Shown: positions 1 through 8,422 of the stretch, in pieces | How positions within the stretch are numbered: position 1 is the first letter of the stretch | How the letters are laid out: the number at the start of each line of letters is the position of its first letter | Assembly: GCA_041648755.1 (NCBI GenBank) | Contig: JBAZOJ010000014.1 | Location: 1-29,208, forward strand | DNA length: 29,208 nt | DNA from: JBAZOJ01 sp041648755 | Lineage (GTDB): Bacteria > Planctomycetota > B143-G9 | Direction of reading: 5' to 3' | Notes under the pieces: model-generated | Seen by the model: only the letters and a program-made list of their open reading frames with translations | Told to the model about the DNA's origin: nothing | The model's database searches: none | Position numbers and translations under genes: made by a program

Positions 1-480
1 GCCGACATCCTTCTGCTTGCCTCAGACTACACCTCCGCGAAGAGCGGCTACGAGAAAGCCGTGGAAGGCTGTTCGGATGGCAGGCTTCTGTTTCTGTTGG
101 GTGCCAGGCTCTGTGCCGCGGCATTCCTCGCCGGGGATTCAGCGAAGGCCGACGAATACTATTCAGCGTGGACGCGTGACTTCGGGGAGTTGACCGCATC
201 GTTCAGCGGGGCTTCTTCCGTTGCGAACAAGCTGAAGACCGACCTGTCAGGTTCCTCGCCATTCTGTGTGCAGGTTGGGGTCTTCGGTAATCCTGACCGG
301 GCGAACGCTTTGGTCAAGACTTTGACGGCTGCGGGTTATGTCGCATCGGTCAAGCAGACAGAGCAGGGCTATCGCGTGCTGGTGGGACCGTACGATGCTG
401 TGCGGCATGCGGAGGAGGCGGCTCGAAAACTCCAGAGCGAGGGATACTCGACTATCCTCAAGCCGTGGGACGGAAGGTGA
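1..480 (+). CDS. SPOR-domain protein, C-terminal part (5' end outside window)
   Basis: The reading frame is open from the first base of the window and ends with TGA at 478-480, so the gene is truncated on the left. The visible 159 residues have two parts. The first half is alpha-helical and alanine-rich, resembling the end of a TPR-like repeat region. The last ~75 residues form a SPOR domain: they start around PFCVQVGVF, contain the alternating RANALVKTL / GYVASV / GYRVLVGPY pattern, and end in a second GYSTIL strand. SPOR domains bind denuded glycan strands of septal peptidoglycan, so the protein is probably periplasmic or anchored in the envelope. The stop lies 1 nt before the likely GTG start of mutS, implying one transcript. 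The domain call is firm. The role of the missing N-terminus is unknown. Confidence 0.85.
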   Translation, partial: ADILLLASDYTSAKSGYEKAVEGCSDGRLLFLLGARLCAAAFLAGDSAKADEYYSAWTRDFGELTASFSGASSVANKLKTDLSGSSPFCVQVGVFGNPDRANALVKTLTAAGYVASVKQTEQGYRVLVGPYDAVRHAEEAARKLQSEGYSTILKPWDGR

Positions 481-481
481 A

Positions 482-3100
482 GTGAGTTCTGAGCGCAATG
501 CTCAACCTTCTCTGCTCTCCACGCCCATGATGAGCCAGTACACGCGCATCAAGGCGCACTTCCCTGACACCATCCTCTTTTTCCGTATCGGCGACTTCTA
601 CGAAATGTTCGGCGAGGACGCGATAACAGCCTCCAAATTGCTTGGCATAGTGCTTACATCGAGGGGCAAGGGGCCTGACGCTGTTCCTTTGGCCGGGGTG
701 CCATACCACGCTGCTGACACATATCTGGCGCGTCTCGTCAAGGGCGGATTCAAGGTCGCCATTTGCGAGCAGCTCGAAGACCCCGCTCTTGCCAAGGGCG
801 TTGTCAAGCGCGACGTGGTCAGGGTGATTACTCCCGGCACGGTCTACGACGAGAACATCGTTCCTGCCGACGACAACATCTATCTGGCCGCTGTCGCCTC
901 TTCCGGTGACGCTTGCGCGATTGCCTACAGCGACGTCTCAACGGGTGAGTTTGCGGTTGACGTGATCGCCCCCGATCGCCTCCTCCCCGAGATCAACAGG
1001 CTTTCCCCCCGTGAAGTCCTTGTCCCCGAAGTCGATGGCGGTATGGGCGAGATACTCAAGCGGGAATACTGCCGGTTCGCTGAAGCTTCGCTGGAAGTCC
1101 TTCCCGGATCGGAGTTCGACCCCGCAAGCGGCATAGAAAAACTCCGGGAGGTATTTCCAAACCTTCCCGAAGACATTGAGCAGAAACGCTGGCTGCCAGC
1201 CGCCCTCGCCCTTCTTTCTTACCTGAACCGCACTCAGCGCGGCAACCTCGGGCAATTCCGGTTTATTCGCGACAACGCTCTTTCCGGCACTCTGGCTGTT
1301 GATTCCAGGTCGCTCCGCAATCTCGAAATAGTCTCGTCCCCGTCCGGCAAGAGGAGCGCCACACTCCTGGGTGTCTGCGACTTCACCTCGACCGGGATGG
1401 GAGCCCGCATGCTGCGGTCCTGGCTTGTCCAGCCGCTGACAAGTATTGAGCGAATAAAGGCAAGGCAGGCGATTGTCCGGGCGATGATCGAAGAACCACT
1501 GCTGCGCGGGACGATAGCGACAACGCTTAAGACGGTCTGCGATGTCGAACGCGCCACGGCACGGGCTGCCGCGAGCCGGGCTACCCCGCGCGATATCGTC
1601 GCGACGCGGGAATCGCTTGAGTCCGCCGAGCGCATTAAGACGATCCTGTTGTCATCTCACGGAGTCCTGGGAGTTCTGGCCACCACGATGGACGAGCTTC
1701 CCCAGTTGCGTCAGGAAATCGCCTCCACCGTGGTTGACAACCCTCCCCATGCAATCGGCGAAGGGGACTTTGCCCGGCAAGGGGTTGACAAGGAACTGGA
1801 CGAGCTTCGCGCGGTGCGTCGCGGGGGCCGCAACTGGATTGCCGAGTATCAGCGCCGCGAATCCCAGCGGACGGGAATCTCTTCGCTCAAGGTCGGGTAC
1901 AACTCCGTCTTCGGGTACTATATAGAGATATCCAAGCCCAATCTCAAGCTCGTTCCCGATGACTACATCCGCAAGCAGACTCTTGCCAACGCCGAGCGCT
2001 TCATCACCCCCGAGCTGAAAGAGTACGAAACCCGCGTCCTGACCGCTGAGGACCGGATTCTGGAGATCGAGCGCCGGATATTCCAGAAGATGCAGGACAG
2101 CATCGCATGCCACGCCGACCAATTGTTCTCTCTTGCTCGGCTGCTTGCTGCCCTGGACGCGCACTGCTCGCTCGCGCGTTTTGCCGAGGAAAGGCGCTGC
2201 TGCATCCCGGAGATCACCGATTCAATAGAGATTGACATACGGGACGGAAGGCATCCCGTCGTGGATGCGAACCTGCCGACAGGGACTTTCGTGCCCAACG
2301 ACACGCTCCTGAACCCTTCCAGTCTCATCCATATCATTACCGGGCCGAATATGGCCGGGAAAAGCACTTACATCCGGCAGGTGGCTCAAATCGTCATTCT
2401 GGCGCAGGCGGGAGCTCCGGTTCCTGCGGCGGCAGCGCGCATCGGGATTGTGGACCGCCTGTTCACCAGGATCGGGGCGGGCGACGACCTGGCTCGCGGG
2501 CGAAGCACTTTTATGGTTGAGATGCTGGAGACCGCAGAAATCCTCGCCTCCGCAACTCCACGCTCGCTGATTGTGCTGGACGAGATCGGCAGAGGCACAA
2601 GCACTTTCGACGGTATTTCCCTGGCCTGGGCCATTACCGAGCACATTGCCGAGAACAAGGCGATCTCAGCGCGGACGCTCTTTGCCACTCACTATCATGA
2701 ACTGACGGAACTGGCGTCCATCAAGCCCAGGGTGCGCAACTTCAATGTTGCAGTCAAGGAATGGCAGGGCAGGGTGGTGTTTCTCCACCGCATCGAGCCC
2801 GGGGCATGCGACCGCTCCCACGGAATCTACGTTTCCCGGCTGGCGGGTATGCCGGAAGCCGTTGTCAAACGGGCTTCGGAGATACTCAAATCCCTGGAGC
2901 AGCAGGCGCTGGACGTTGACGGCAAGCCCAAGCTCAAGGTCTTTCAGAAAGGACGCAGGCAGAAGGAAGTCCAGCTTCTTCTCTTCGATTCTCCGTACGC
3001 TGACTTGCTTAACGAGTTGCGGTCCCTAAAACTCAATTCCATGACCCCGATTTCCGCGCTCGAATACCTGCAGCGCATCCAGGAGGAGCTCAAGAAGTGA
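482..3100 (+). CDS. mutS: DNA mismatch repair ATPase MutS
   Basis: MutS recognises base mismatches and small loops and, with MutL, starts strand-specific repair. From the GTG at 482 the protein is 872 residues, close to the usual ~850-880. The mismatch-wedging Phe-X-Glu motif is F39-Y40-E41. The C-terminal ATPase has Walker A GPNMAGKST at 621-629, Walker B LIVLDE with D700/E701, then the GRGTST loop and the ATHYHEL segment. Start choice: the frame is open back to an ATG at 338, but that lies inside the SPOR gene. GTG 482 is preceded by GGAAGGTGA, whereas the ATGs at 527 and 530 have no Shine-Dalgarno. An ATG 527 start would remove 15 residues without touching any motif. The downstream glycosyltransferase gene overlaps the stop by 4 nt (GTGA). 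Confidence 0.97.
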   Translation: MSSERNAQPSLLSTPMMSQYTRIKAHFPDTILFFRIGDFYEMFGEDAITASKLLGIVLTSRGKGPDAVPLAGVPYHAADTYLARLVKGGFKVAICEQLEDPALAKGVVKRDVVRVITPGTVYDENIVPADDNIYLAAVASSGDACAIAYSDVSTGEFAVDVIAPDRLLPEINRLSPREVLVPEVDGGMGEILKREYCRFAEASLEVLPGSEFDPASGIEKLREVFPNLPEDIEQKRWLPAALALLSYLNRTQRGNLGQFRFIRDNALSGTLAVDSRSLRNLEIVSSPSGKRSATLLGVCDFTSTGMGARMLRSWLVQPLTSIERIKARQAIVRAMIEEPLLRGTIATTLKTVCDVERATARAAASRATPRDIVATRESLESAERIKTILLSSHGVLGVLATTMDELPQLRQEIASTVVDNPPHAIGEGDFARQGVDKELDELRAVRRGGRNWIAEYQRRESQRTGISSLKVGYNSVFGYYIEISKPNLKLVPDDYIRKQTLANAERFITPELKEYETRVLTAEDRILEIERRIFQKMQDSIACHADQLFSLARLLAALDAHCSLARFAEERRCCIPEITDSIEIDIRDGRHPVVDANLPTGTFVPNDTLLNPSSLIHIITGPNMAGKSTYIRQVAQIVILAQAGAPVPAAAARIGIVDRLFTRIGAGDDLARGRSTFMVEMLETAEILASATPRSLIVLDEIGRGTSTFDGISLAWAITEHIAENKAISARTLFATHYHELTELASIKPRVRNFNVAVKEWQGRVVFLHRIEPGACDRSHGIYVSRLAGMPEAVVKRASEILKSLEQQALDVDGKPKLKVFQKGRRQKEVQLLLFDSPYADLLNELRSLKLNSMTPISALEYLQRIQEELKK

Positions 3101-4752
3101 AGGCTCCACACGCCGACCCGACTGTGGCGAACTTCATCGCACGCCGCTCCGCGCAGTGCGCGTACCGGGTTTTTACCGCCCGGCAGGTGATCTGGTACTT
3201 CCTGCTCGCCTCGGTCCTTGTGCTCTTCTTCCTTTACGACTGGCTCTACGCGCTGACAACCATCAACCTCATTGCGGCAGGCTTCTACTTCTCGGTCATC
3301 TCGTACAAGTGCATAGTTGTCCTGCTTGCAGTGTTCAGGCGCAGGGAGATCGTGGTTACCCCTGAGCAATTGGCAACCCTCTCCGACGATGATCTTCCCC
3401 TCTATACCATCCTCGTCCCTCTTTACCGCGAGCCCCATGTCGCCTCGAAGATAATTTCCTACATCAACGCGTTCGACTACCCGCCCGAAAAGCTCGATGT
3501 CAAGCTGCTTCTGGAAGAGAACGACGAGGCCACGATAGCCGCCTGCCGGGGGGTGTACCTGCCCGAATGTTACGAGATCATCGTAGTCCCCCACTCGTTG
3601 CCGAAGACAAAGCCAAAGGCCTGCAATCATGGCCTGCTTGCCGCTCGCGGGGAGTTTCTGGTCATCTACGATGCGGAGGACCGCCCTGAACCTGACCAGT
3701 TGAAAAAGGCGGTCTATGCTTTTCGCGGCGAGCCGGAAAATGTTGCCTGCCTGCAGGCAAAGCTCAATTACTACAACCCGTACCAGAACACGCTTACCCG
3801 CTGGTTCACAATAGAGTACACCGCCTGGTTCGACCTCTACCTGCCCGGGCTTCACGCGCTTGGCGTCCCGATTCCGCTGGGCGGGACCTCGAACCACTTC
3901 AGAACGGACATACTGCGCAAGCTCGACGGCTGGGATCCGTTCAATGTAACGGAAGATTGCGATCTGGGCGTCAGGCTGCATTCTGAGGGCTATCGCACGA
4001 AAGTGCTGGATTCAACAACCTGGGAAGAAGCCAACTCGCGGGTCGGCAACTGGATTCGCCAGCGGTCCCGGTGGGTCAAAGGGTACTTGCAGACGCACCT
4101 TGTCCACATGCGCAATCCCCTGGCCCTGTTCTGGCGGCTTGGCCCAAAGAACTTCGTAAGTTTCCTTCTTACCGTGGGCGGGCTCGGGGCGATGCTGATC
4201 CTGAACCCCATCTACTGGATAATCGGCCTGGTCTATCTGTCCCTTCTTCTGACTGATGTTATCGCGGCACACGGCCCCACTGACGAGCTTGCCTGGCGGA
4301 TGCTCTTCCTGTCACCAAAGGACGACCCGTTCTGGTCGGGCATTTCTCTGATTTTCTTTGTCGTGACCTGGGTGCTGGTCTGCGCGAACCTGCTCTTCAT
4401 TTTCATCAACGTCCTCGCCTGCCACAAGCGGGGGTATCGGCGGCTGATCCCCCTGGCTCTCCTATCGCCAATCTACTGGGTGGTTATCTCGATCGCCGCG
4501 TGGAAGGGCTTCATCCAGTTGTTCACGAATCCGTTCTACTGGGAAAAGACCGTACACGGCCTGTTCTCCGAGCCCCCGGTACCTGAGACAGCAATTCCCA
4601 TCGAGCCCGAGGTCATTCTTGAGGCGCCCGAGCCCATATTCGCCCCCATTGTAGAGGGCTCGCGGGAATATGAAAGAATCGCTGATGCGCAAGACCCGGA
4701 GGTCGGCAAGCAAGGTTCGCAGCCCGAGGAGCATCCCCCCGATCCCCGCTGA
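3097..4752 (+). CDS. Membrane glycosyltransferase, GT2 family (CESA-like)
   Basis: This 551-residue inner-membrane protein probably polymerises or transfers sugars from a nucleotide-sugar donor on the cytoplasmic face. Two TM helices lie near residues 31-47 and 52-79. A GT2 catalytic domain starts at ~103 (YTILVPLYRE) with the acidic EEND at 140-143, a DAED metal site at 192-195, a TED catalytic-base motif at 285-287 and the QxxRW signature of processive synthases at 322-326. It is followed by about four more TM helices and a proline/glutamate-rich cytoplasmic tail. The D, DxD, TED and QxxRW set is that of cellulose-synthase-like enzymes. The product polymer cannot be told. The GTG start overlaps the mutS stop (GTGA), and AGGAGG at 3081-3086 is a good ribosome site. 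No c-di-GMP PilZ domain or partner subunit is adjacent, which argues against a canonical bcs operon. Confidence 0.88.
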   Translation: MKAPHADPTVANFIARRSAQCAYRVFTARQVIWYFLLASVLVLFFLYDWLYALTTINLIAAGFYFSVISYKCIVVLLAVFRRREIVVTPEQLATLSDDDLPLYTILVPLYREPHVASKIISYINAFDYPPEKLDVKLLLEENDEATIAACRGVYLPECYEIIVVPHSLPKTKPKACNHGLLAARGEFLVIYDAEDRPEPDQLKKAVYAFRGEPENVACLQAKLNYYNPYQNTLTRWFTIEYTAWFDLYLPGLHALGVPIPLGGTSNHFRTDILRKLDGWDPFNVTEDCDLGVRLHSEGYRTKVLDSTTWEEANSRVGNWIRQRSRWVKGYLQTHLVHMRNPLALFWRLGPKNFVSFLLTVGGLGAMLILNPIYWIIGLVYLSLLLTDVIAAHGPTDELAWRMLFLSPKDDPFWSGISLIFFVVTWVLVCANLLFIFINVLACHKRGYRRLIPLALLSPIYWVVISIAAWKGFIQLFTNPFYWEKTVHGLFSEPPVPETAIPIEPEVILEAPEPIFAPIVEGSREYERIADAQDPEVGKQGSQPEEHPPDPR

Positions 4753-4790
4753 CGGAAGAAGGCACGGCAACGCGCCGAAACGGCCAAGTC

Positions 4791-5888
4791 TTACTTGATC
4801 TCATACACGGCCCATTGATGCGTCCTTTGACTGAAACCCACGAAGAACTTCGCTGACCGGAGAAGGCCCTCTTTGCTTCCGGCAACAGAGTCGATCTCGA
4901 ACCCGTGAGCATTGCGGCGCAGTGGTACAGACTTCGGCTTGGCGATGCTGAAGGCAAGTATTTCTGAATCCGAAATCACAAGCAGAACGTCGCCAGTGAT
5001 AATCTCACATCTGACCTTCCCTGCAAATTCACTACGGGTCGTCGTCCCGTCTAACAAGTCGACCCAAGAATAGCAGCTCTTCTTTCCTTCTTCTCGTGCA
5101 AACATGACGTGGCCGGAAAGCTCACCCGAACATTGCCAAGGTACTGATAGCCTTTTCAGGAACCTCCCATCGATGGAGGAAAGCACTTCAACAGATGCTC
5201 CCTGCTGAACAACAGCCACCTCCTCTGATACAGATACAGCGACGGGATAGCTGGAAAGGCTCATTGACCAAGCGTTCGTGCATGTGGCAAAGGAAAAGTA
5301 GATCAATTTCCACCAGTCCCAGAAGAGGAAACTGTGGCTTGAAACCAGAACCATGCCTCTGCTTGAAGCAGCGATTGCTGGGTTCGTTGATTGTATCTTC
5401 CAATCGCCCTTGCAGTGAACCGTGCACGTTCCGCTCTCGCTCTTCACCGAGACAACCCGGTCGGAAAAAAGACAGAATACCATTTCTGGCGTTGGCACGA
5501 CCCGCAGCAGGGGCCATGCACCAAGTTCCGCTGCCCACAACCGATGACCATCCGCGTTACGGTACGCCAGTAACTGCGTTCCAGAAACAACCAGTAGAGT
5601 ATCTGGTGTCTGGACCACGAGGTCTATTCTTATCGAGTCGATGGTAGATGTCTTACGCCGACCGACGATCGAGATAATATCGATGCGCGACATAGACCAG
5701 ATTGCCATGAACTCGCCCGAGACAAGAATCCGATGGAAGTTCCTGGGAGTGTCCAAGTGCTTTTCCGTGACTTCTGCAAGACAGGACAATTCCTCGCCCC
5801 AAACGCTGTCGCAGATGGCAAATGCCGACAGAAGGGCGACCAAGGAGCAGACAGCGATGAACTGGGATGCTAACCTAGACATCTGCAT
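4791..5888 (-). CDS. Secreted protein with PQQ-like beta-propeller repeats, function unknown
   Basis: A 365-residue protein with a signal-peptide-like N-terminus: two or three polar residues, then a long hydrophobic core to about residue 25 ending near AICDSVWGEE. The mature part alternates short beta-strands with motifs of the form LLAYRNADGHRLWAAEL and VEVLSSIDGRFLKRL, the repeat logic of PQQ-like/WD propeller blades (value, DG, W or L). I do not recognise a specific family and no catalytic residues stand out. It runs convergently toward the glycosyltransferase gene (38-nt gap) and has its own strong promoter upstream. ATG 5888 and ATG 5882 are both possible starts behind a GGTGGTGAG stretch; they differ by two residues. 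A periplasmic scaffold or ligand-binding role is a guess from the fold. Confidence 0.6.
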   Translation of the reverse strand: MQMSRLASQFIAVCSLVALLSAFAICDSVWGEELSCLAEVTEKHLDTPRNFHRILVSGEFMAIWSMSRIDIISIVGRRKTSTIDSIRIDLVVQTPDTLLVVSGTQLLAYRNADGHRLWAAELGAWPLLRVVPTPEMVFCLFSDRVVSVKSESGTCTVHCKGDWKIQSTNPAIAASSRGMVLVSSHSFLFWDWWKLIYFSFATCTNAWSMSLSSYPVAVSVSEEVAVVQQGASVEVLSSIDGRFLKRLSVPWQCSGELSGHVMFAREEGKKSCYSWVDLLDGTTTRSEFAGKVRCEIITGDVLLVISDSEILAFSIAKPKSVPLRRNAHGFEIDSVAGSKEGLLRSAKFFVGFSQRTHQWAVYEIK

Positions 5889-5950
5889 CTCACCACCAGT
5901 TGGGCATCTCGAGAAATAGGCTGACCGAAAAACTGGACGTCTACATCCGC

Positions 5951-5979
5951 ATTGTACGATCGGTTCTCAGGCGTGTCAA
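5951..5979 (-). promoter_or_regulatory. Sigma70-type promoter for the beta-propeller gene
   Basis: On the minus strand TTGACA (5974-5979) is followed, after exactly 17 nt, by TACAAT (5951-5956). This is a perfect -35 and a 5/6 -10 at ideal spacing. Transcription would start near 5944, giving a leader of about 55 nt before the start codon at 5888. It is one of the two strongest promoter matches in the window. Confidence 0.75.
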
Positions 5980-6035
5980 ACTGGAGGCACTGATGGTGGA
6001 AGGCCTTTTTTCCCCAGGATCCCCTTAGGATACGT

Positions 6036-6189
6036 CTACGACAGGTTGGCGATGTCCACTGGATCCCCATGGGAGAAATCCTCGGTGCTGCCGTTGTCGA
6101 ACTGCTTCGAGGCCACTTTGCCGGTGGGCGAGTACGAATACGCGTGGAATAGGCTGCTCACCAAAACTCGGTAGCCCTTGCGCTGTTTC
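6036..6189 (-). pseudogene. Possible remnant of a pseudopilin C-terminus
   Basis: Immediately downstream of the lipoprotein stop an open minus-strand frame continues to TAG at 6036-6038. It encodes about 50 residues including FHAYSYSPTGKVASKQFDN and ending in GSTEDFSHGDPVDIANLS. The pattern of aromatic-YS-P-G followed by FD/N-G-S-S-GD resembles the last strands of type II secretion pseudopilin-like proteins common in PVC-type and candidate-phylum genomes. There is no prepilin N-terminus in this frame, and the only starts are internal TTG/GTG codons (GTG at 6161, giving 41 residues) without a good ribosome site. A 3'-end fragment left by a deletion is the simplest reading. A short real peptide cannot be excluded. 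With 5889-6035 this makes up the ~300-nt stretch lacking a confident gene; the rest holds only the promoter at 5951-5979. Confidence 0.35.
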
Positions 6190-7674
6190 TTACCTCACTC
6201 CGTTGGCAATGATATCCGCCGCCCCGGCGGGATCCTTCCAGTCGAACTGCAACTTCGACTCGTTCCAGACAAGCTCGGAGCCGAAGAAGTGTAGGAACGA
6301 TGCCAGGTTCGTCTCGCTGAGGCTATTCCATGAAACCCGGTTCCATCCTCGAAAAACGGGATCCGAGGGATATGTACAGGTGAAATAGGGAAAGAAGTAC
6401 TTGCAGGGAACAAGCCCTTCGTCCATCATCAGGTCCAAGACAGGATCCTCCATTGGATGGCGATGGAACCCGGTACATAGCCGTAAGTACGCCATCATCT
6501 CTTTCCCCAGATCTGCATCTGCCGACACCTGTTCGATCGGGATTCTGCTCTCGAAGCGTATGAACAGCCGCACGGCTTCCGTGGGGTGGTTGCGGTACAG
6601 AAATGGAAGCCTGAGCCACGTCCGAACTTCCTCGGGAATCTCCATATACTTGTAGTAATCCGAAATCGAGGTAACACCGATCCTCGCGGCCAGATCGCCC
6701 GGCGTGAGGATCCCGAGTTCCTGCATCCGAGCCCATTCCGTTCTTGAGAGGACGCATTTGCCAGACCAGGGCCAGGGATATGATCGGTAGCCGTCCTCAA
6801 ACATGAGAACCGGTGACATGACGCAATCAATGTAGTGGTTGAAGCTGTAAATGAGCCAAAGATCCTGGTCGGCCATAACTGCGAAGTCACCGCGCTCCAC
6901 TAACTCGTGGGCATACGTCCTGCACGGGTATGCCCTGTAGAACTCCCGGATGGTCTCGTTCGAAGTCATCAGCCGCCCCGTGTACCCGAAGGCGATGGAC
7001 TGGAGGAGCGCCTTGTGCTCGGCGGGCGAGGCGTTCCTCACCTTCTCGGTCACCTCTGAGATGATCGAGGGCACGAACTCCCTGAACAACACCGGGGGCA
7101 CCAGAACCTGTCCGTTCTCTCGGTAGATCCGCGAAACCAGTTCGTTCACCTTCGTCATTCCGAACCGTGAGACCAGTGCGAAGTGGAAAGTCAAAGCATC
7201 CATCTGCGATAGATGCCAGGAGAGCCTACCCGCATATACGAGTTCTGCCATCTGCAAAACGACCTCATCGGAGTAATGTAGAGCTTTCAGCGCAAAGGTT
7301 CTTAGGAAGCCCCCTCGAACATCAAGTTTCTCGCTCACCGGAGTGCCCCCGGCGAGAATGCTGGCAACTGTAAGACGGGCAAAGTCCTCCGTTTCAGTGA
7401 ACGGACACCGCACGAGGTCGTCAAGAAGAACTCGTTCGTACTTCCCGGAGGTGTCCCTCGGGAACTGCTCTTTGAAGCGAGAGTACATTTCCACTGCCTC
7501 CGGGCTCGCGGGAAGCTCATGGTTCATTTCTCTCAAGCAGCCTACGATTCCCGGAGCAAATGGCTCCTCTTGCAGTTCGCCTCCATAATAGAGCCTGTTG
7601 TTCTGAGAAGACTTCACGCAGCATCCCGCCACAACTAATAAGCACGCCATGGCCATCACGAAGATTTTTACCAT
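6190..7674 (-). CDS. Predicted lipoprotein, function unknown
   Basis: A 494-residue protein starting MVKIFVMAMACLLVVAGC. The LVVAGC lipobox puts the acylated cysteine at residue 18, so it is a predicted lipoprotein. The rest is mostly alpha-helical, rich in aromatic and acidic residues, with repeated leucine/arginine helices, for example around TWLRLPFLYRNHPTEAVRLF. I recognise no domain or catalytic motif. The last 14 residues (DPAGAADIIANGVR) closely match the C-terminal region of the neighbouring TPR protein. The ATG at 7674 has AGG about 8 nt upstream. It lies 52 nt downstream of the TPR gene and may be the last cistron of the long minus-strand run. An envelope-exposed role follows from the lipobox; anything more specific would be invention. 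Confidence 0.7.
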   Translation of the reverse strand: MVKIFVMAMACLLVVAGCCVKSSQNNRLYYGGELQEEPFAPGIVGCLREMNHELPASPEAVEMYSRFKEQFPRDTSGKYERVLLDDLVRCPFTETEDFARLTVASILAGGTPVSEKLDVRGGFLRTFALKALHYSDEVVLQMAELVYAGRLSWHLSQMDALTFHFALVSRFGMTKVNELVSRIYRENGQVLVPPVLFREFVPSIISEVTEKVRNASPAEHKALLQSIAFGYTGRLMTSNETIREFYRAYPCRTYAHELVERGDFAVMADQDLWLIYSFNHYIDCVMSPVLMFEDGYRSYPWPWSGKCVLSRTEWARMQELGILTPGDLAARIGVTSISDYYKYMEIPEEVRTWLRLPFLYRNHPTEAVRLFIRFESRIPIEQVSADADLGKEMMAYLRLCTGFHRHPMEDPVLDLMMDEGLVPCKYFFPYFTCTYPSDPVFRGWNRVSWNSLSETNLASFLHFFGSELVWNESKLQFDWKDPAGAADIIANGVR

Positions 7675-7726
7675 GGTCTACCTGCACTTCCTGTTGCTCT
7701 TCGGTTGCACAATGCTCCTTTTGGCA

Positions 7727-8377
7727 TCATTGCTCCGGCTGCCTGATTCCGTTGGCTAAGACCGCAGCCGCCTTGGCCGGATTCTTCACAATTTCCTGGA
7801 ACTCCGGTTCCGCATGGACGGCGTTGAAGCCCGGATCGGCTGTGGCCCGTTCTCTCGCCCAATCGTCGATCATTATCGCCTCCCGGAGATTGCTCAGAGC
7901 CCCACGCAGATTCTCGACCGATGGCGCAGAAGCGATGGACTCCGCAAGGAGACGGGCTCGCCGGTAACGGGGTTCCCCGATGTTCGGGTCACAGGCAATG
8001 GACCTCTGGTATTCCGCCATCGCTTCCGTCTTGTTTCCCTGCAACTCGTACACTATACCAGCCCTGCAGTGGGCGGCCCCGCTGTAACGGTCGGCCCTGA
8101 GTGCCATTCGGTAGGCAGTAAGGGCTTCCGGCAGGTGCCCCGCTGCGCGCTCAAGATCGCCGATTTGCAGATGCTCCCGAACACGCCTGGCGTTCGCGAA
8201 TCTCCCGACGGCAACAGCCAAAGTTGCCATGAAAGCCGAAAGGAGAGAGAAGCGAACTGTGTCGAACGCCTCTCCTGCAAGCCAATGAACAGCGTAAAAC
8301 CCGGCCATCAGCAGCGCTGTGATTGCCGCGAATACCGTCACGATCTCCAGCATCTCCCTGCGATGTGCGTCAGCCAT
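7727..8377 (-). CDS. Membrane-anchored TPR protein
   Basis: From the ATG at 8377 the protein is 216 residues. Two hydrophobic helices lie at about residues 10-32 and 43-59. They are followed by at least two tetratricopeptide repeats (LGxxxxAxxxYxxAL and GNKTEAMAEYQRSI types), then a shorter helical end with the DPGFNAVHAEPEFQEIV pattern typical of C-terminal TPR caps. TPRs mediate protein-protein contacts. Start choice: AGGAG at 8384-8388 directly abuts an upstream ATG (8381-8383) but sits 6 nt from the ATG at 8375-8377, so the second ATG is preferred. The C-terminal NPAKAAAVLANGIR is shared with the downstream lipoprotein. The partner is unknown. It follows smpB by 45 nt. Confidence 0.75.
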   Translation of the reverse strand: MADAHRREMLEIVTVFAAITALLMAGFYAVHWLAGEAFDTVRFSLLSAFMATLAVAVGRFANARRVREHLQIGDLERAAGHLPEALTAYRMALRADRYSGAAHCRAGIVYELQGNKTEAMAEYQRSIACDPNIGEPRYRRARLLAESIASAPSVENLRGALSNLREAIMIDDWARERATADPGFNAVHAEPEFQEIVKNPAKAAAVLANGIRQPEQ

Positions 8378-8422
8378 CTTCATCTCCTGCCGCGCGGCTG
8401 GCTGCTCAAGCTTCCGCGGAAC

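Noticed and set aside
338..526. N-terminal extension of MutS to an ATG at 338
   Set aside because: It lies inside the SPOR-domain gene in another frame, has no MutS-like sequence, and GTG 482 has a proper ribosome site.
2944..3981. 345-residue minus-strand open frame across mutS and the glycosyltransferase
   Set aside because: It is antisense to two clearly conserved genes and has no domain-like features.
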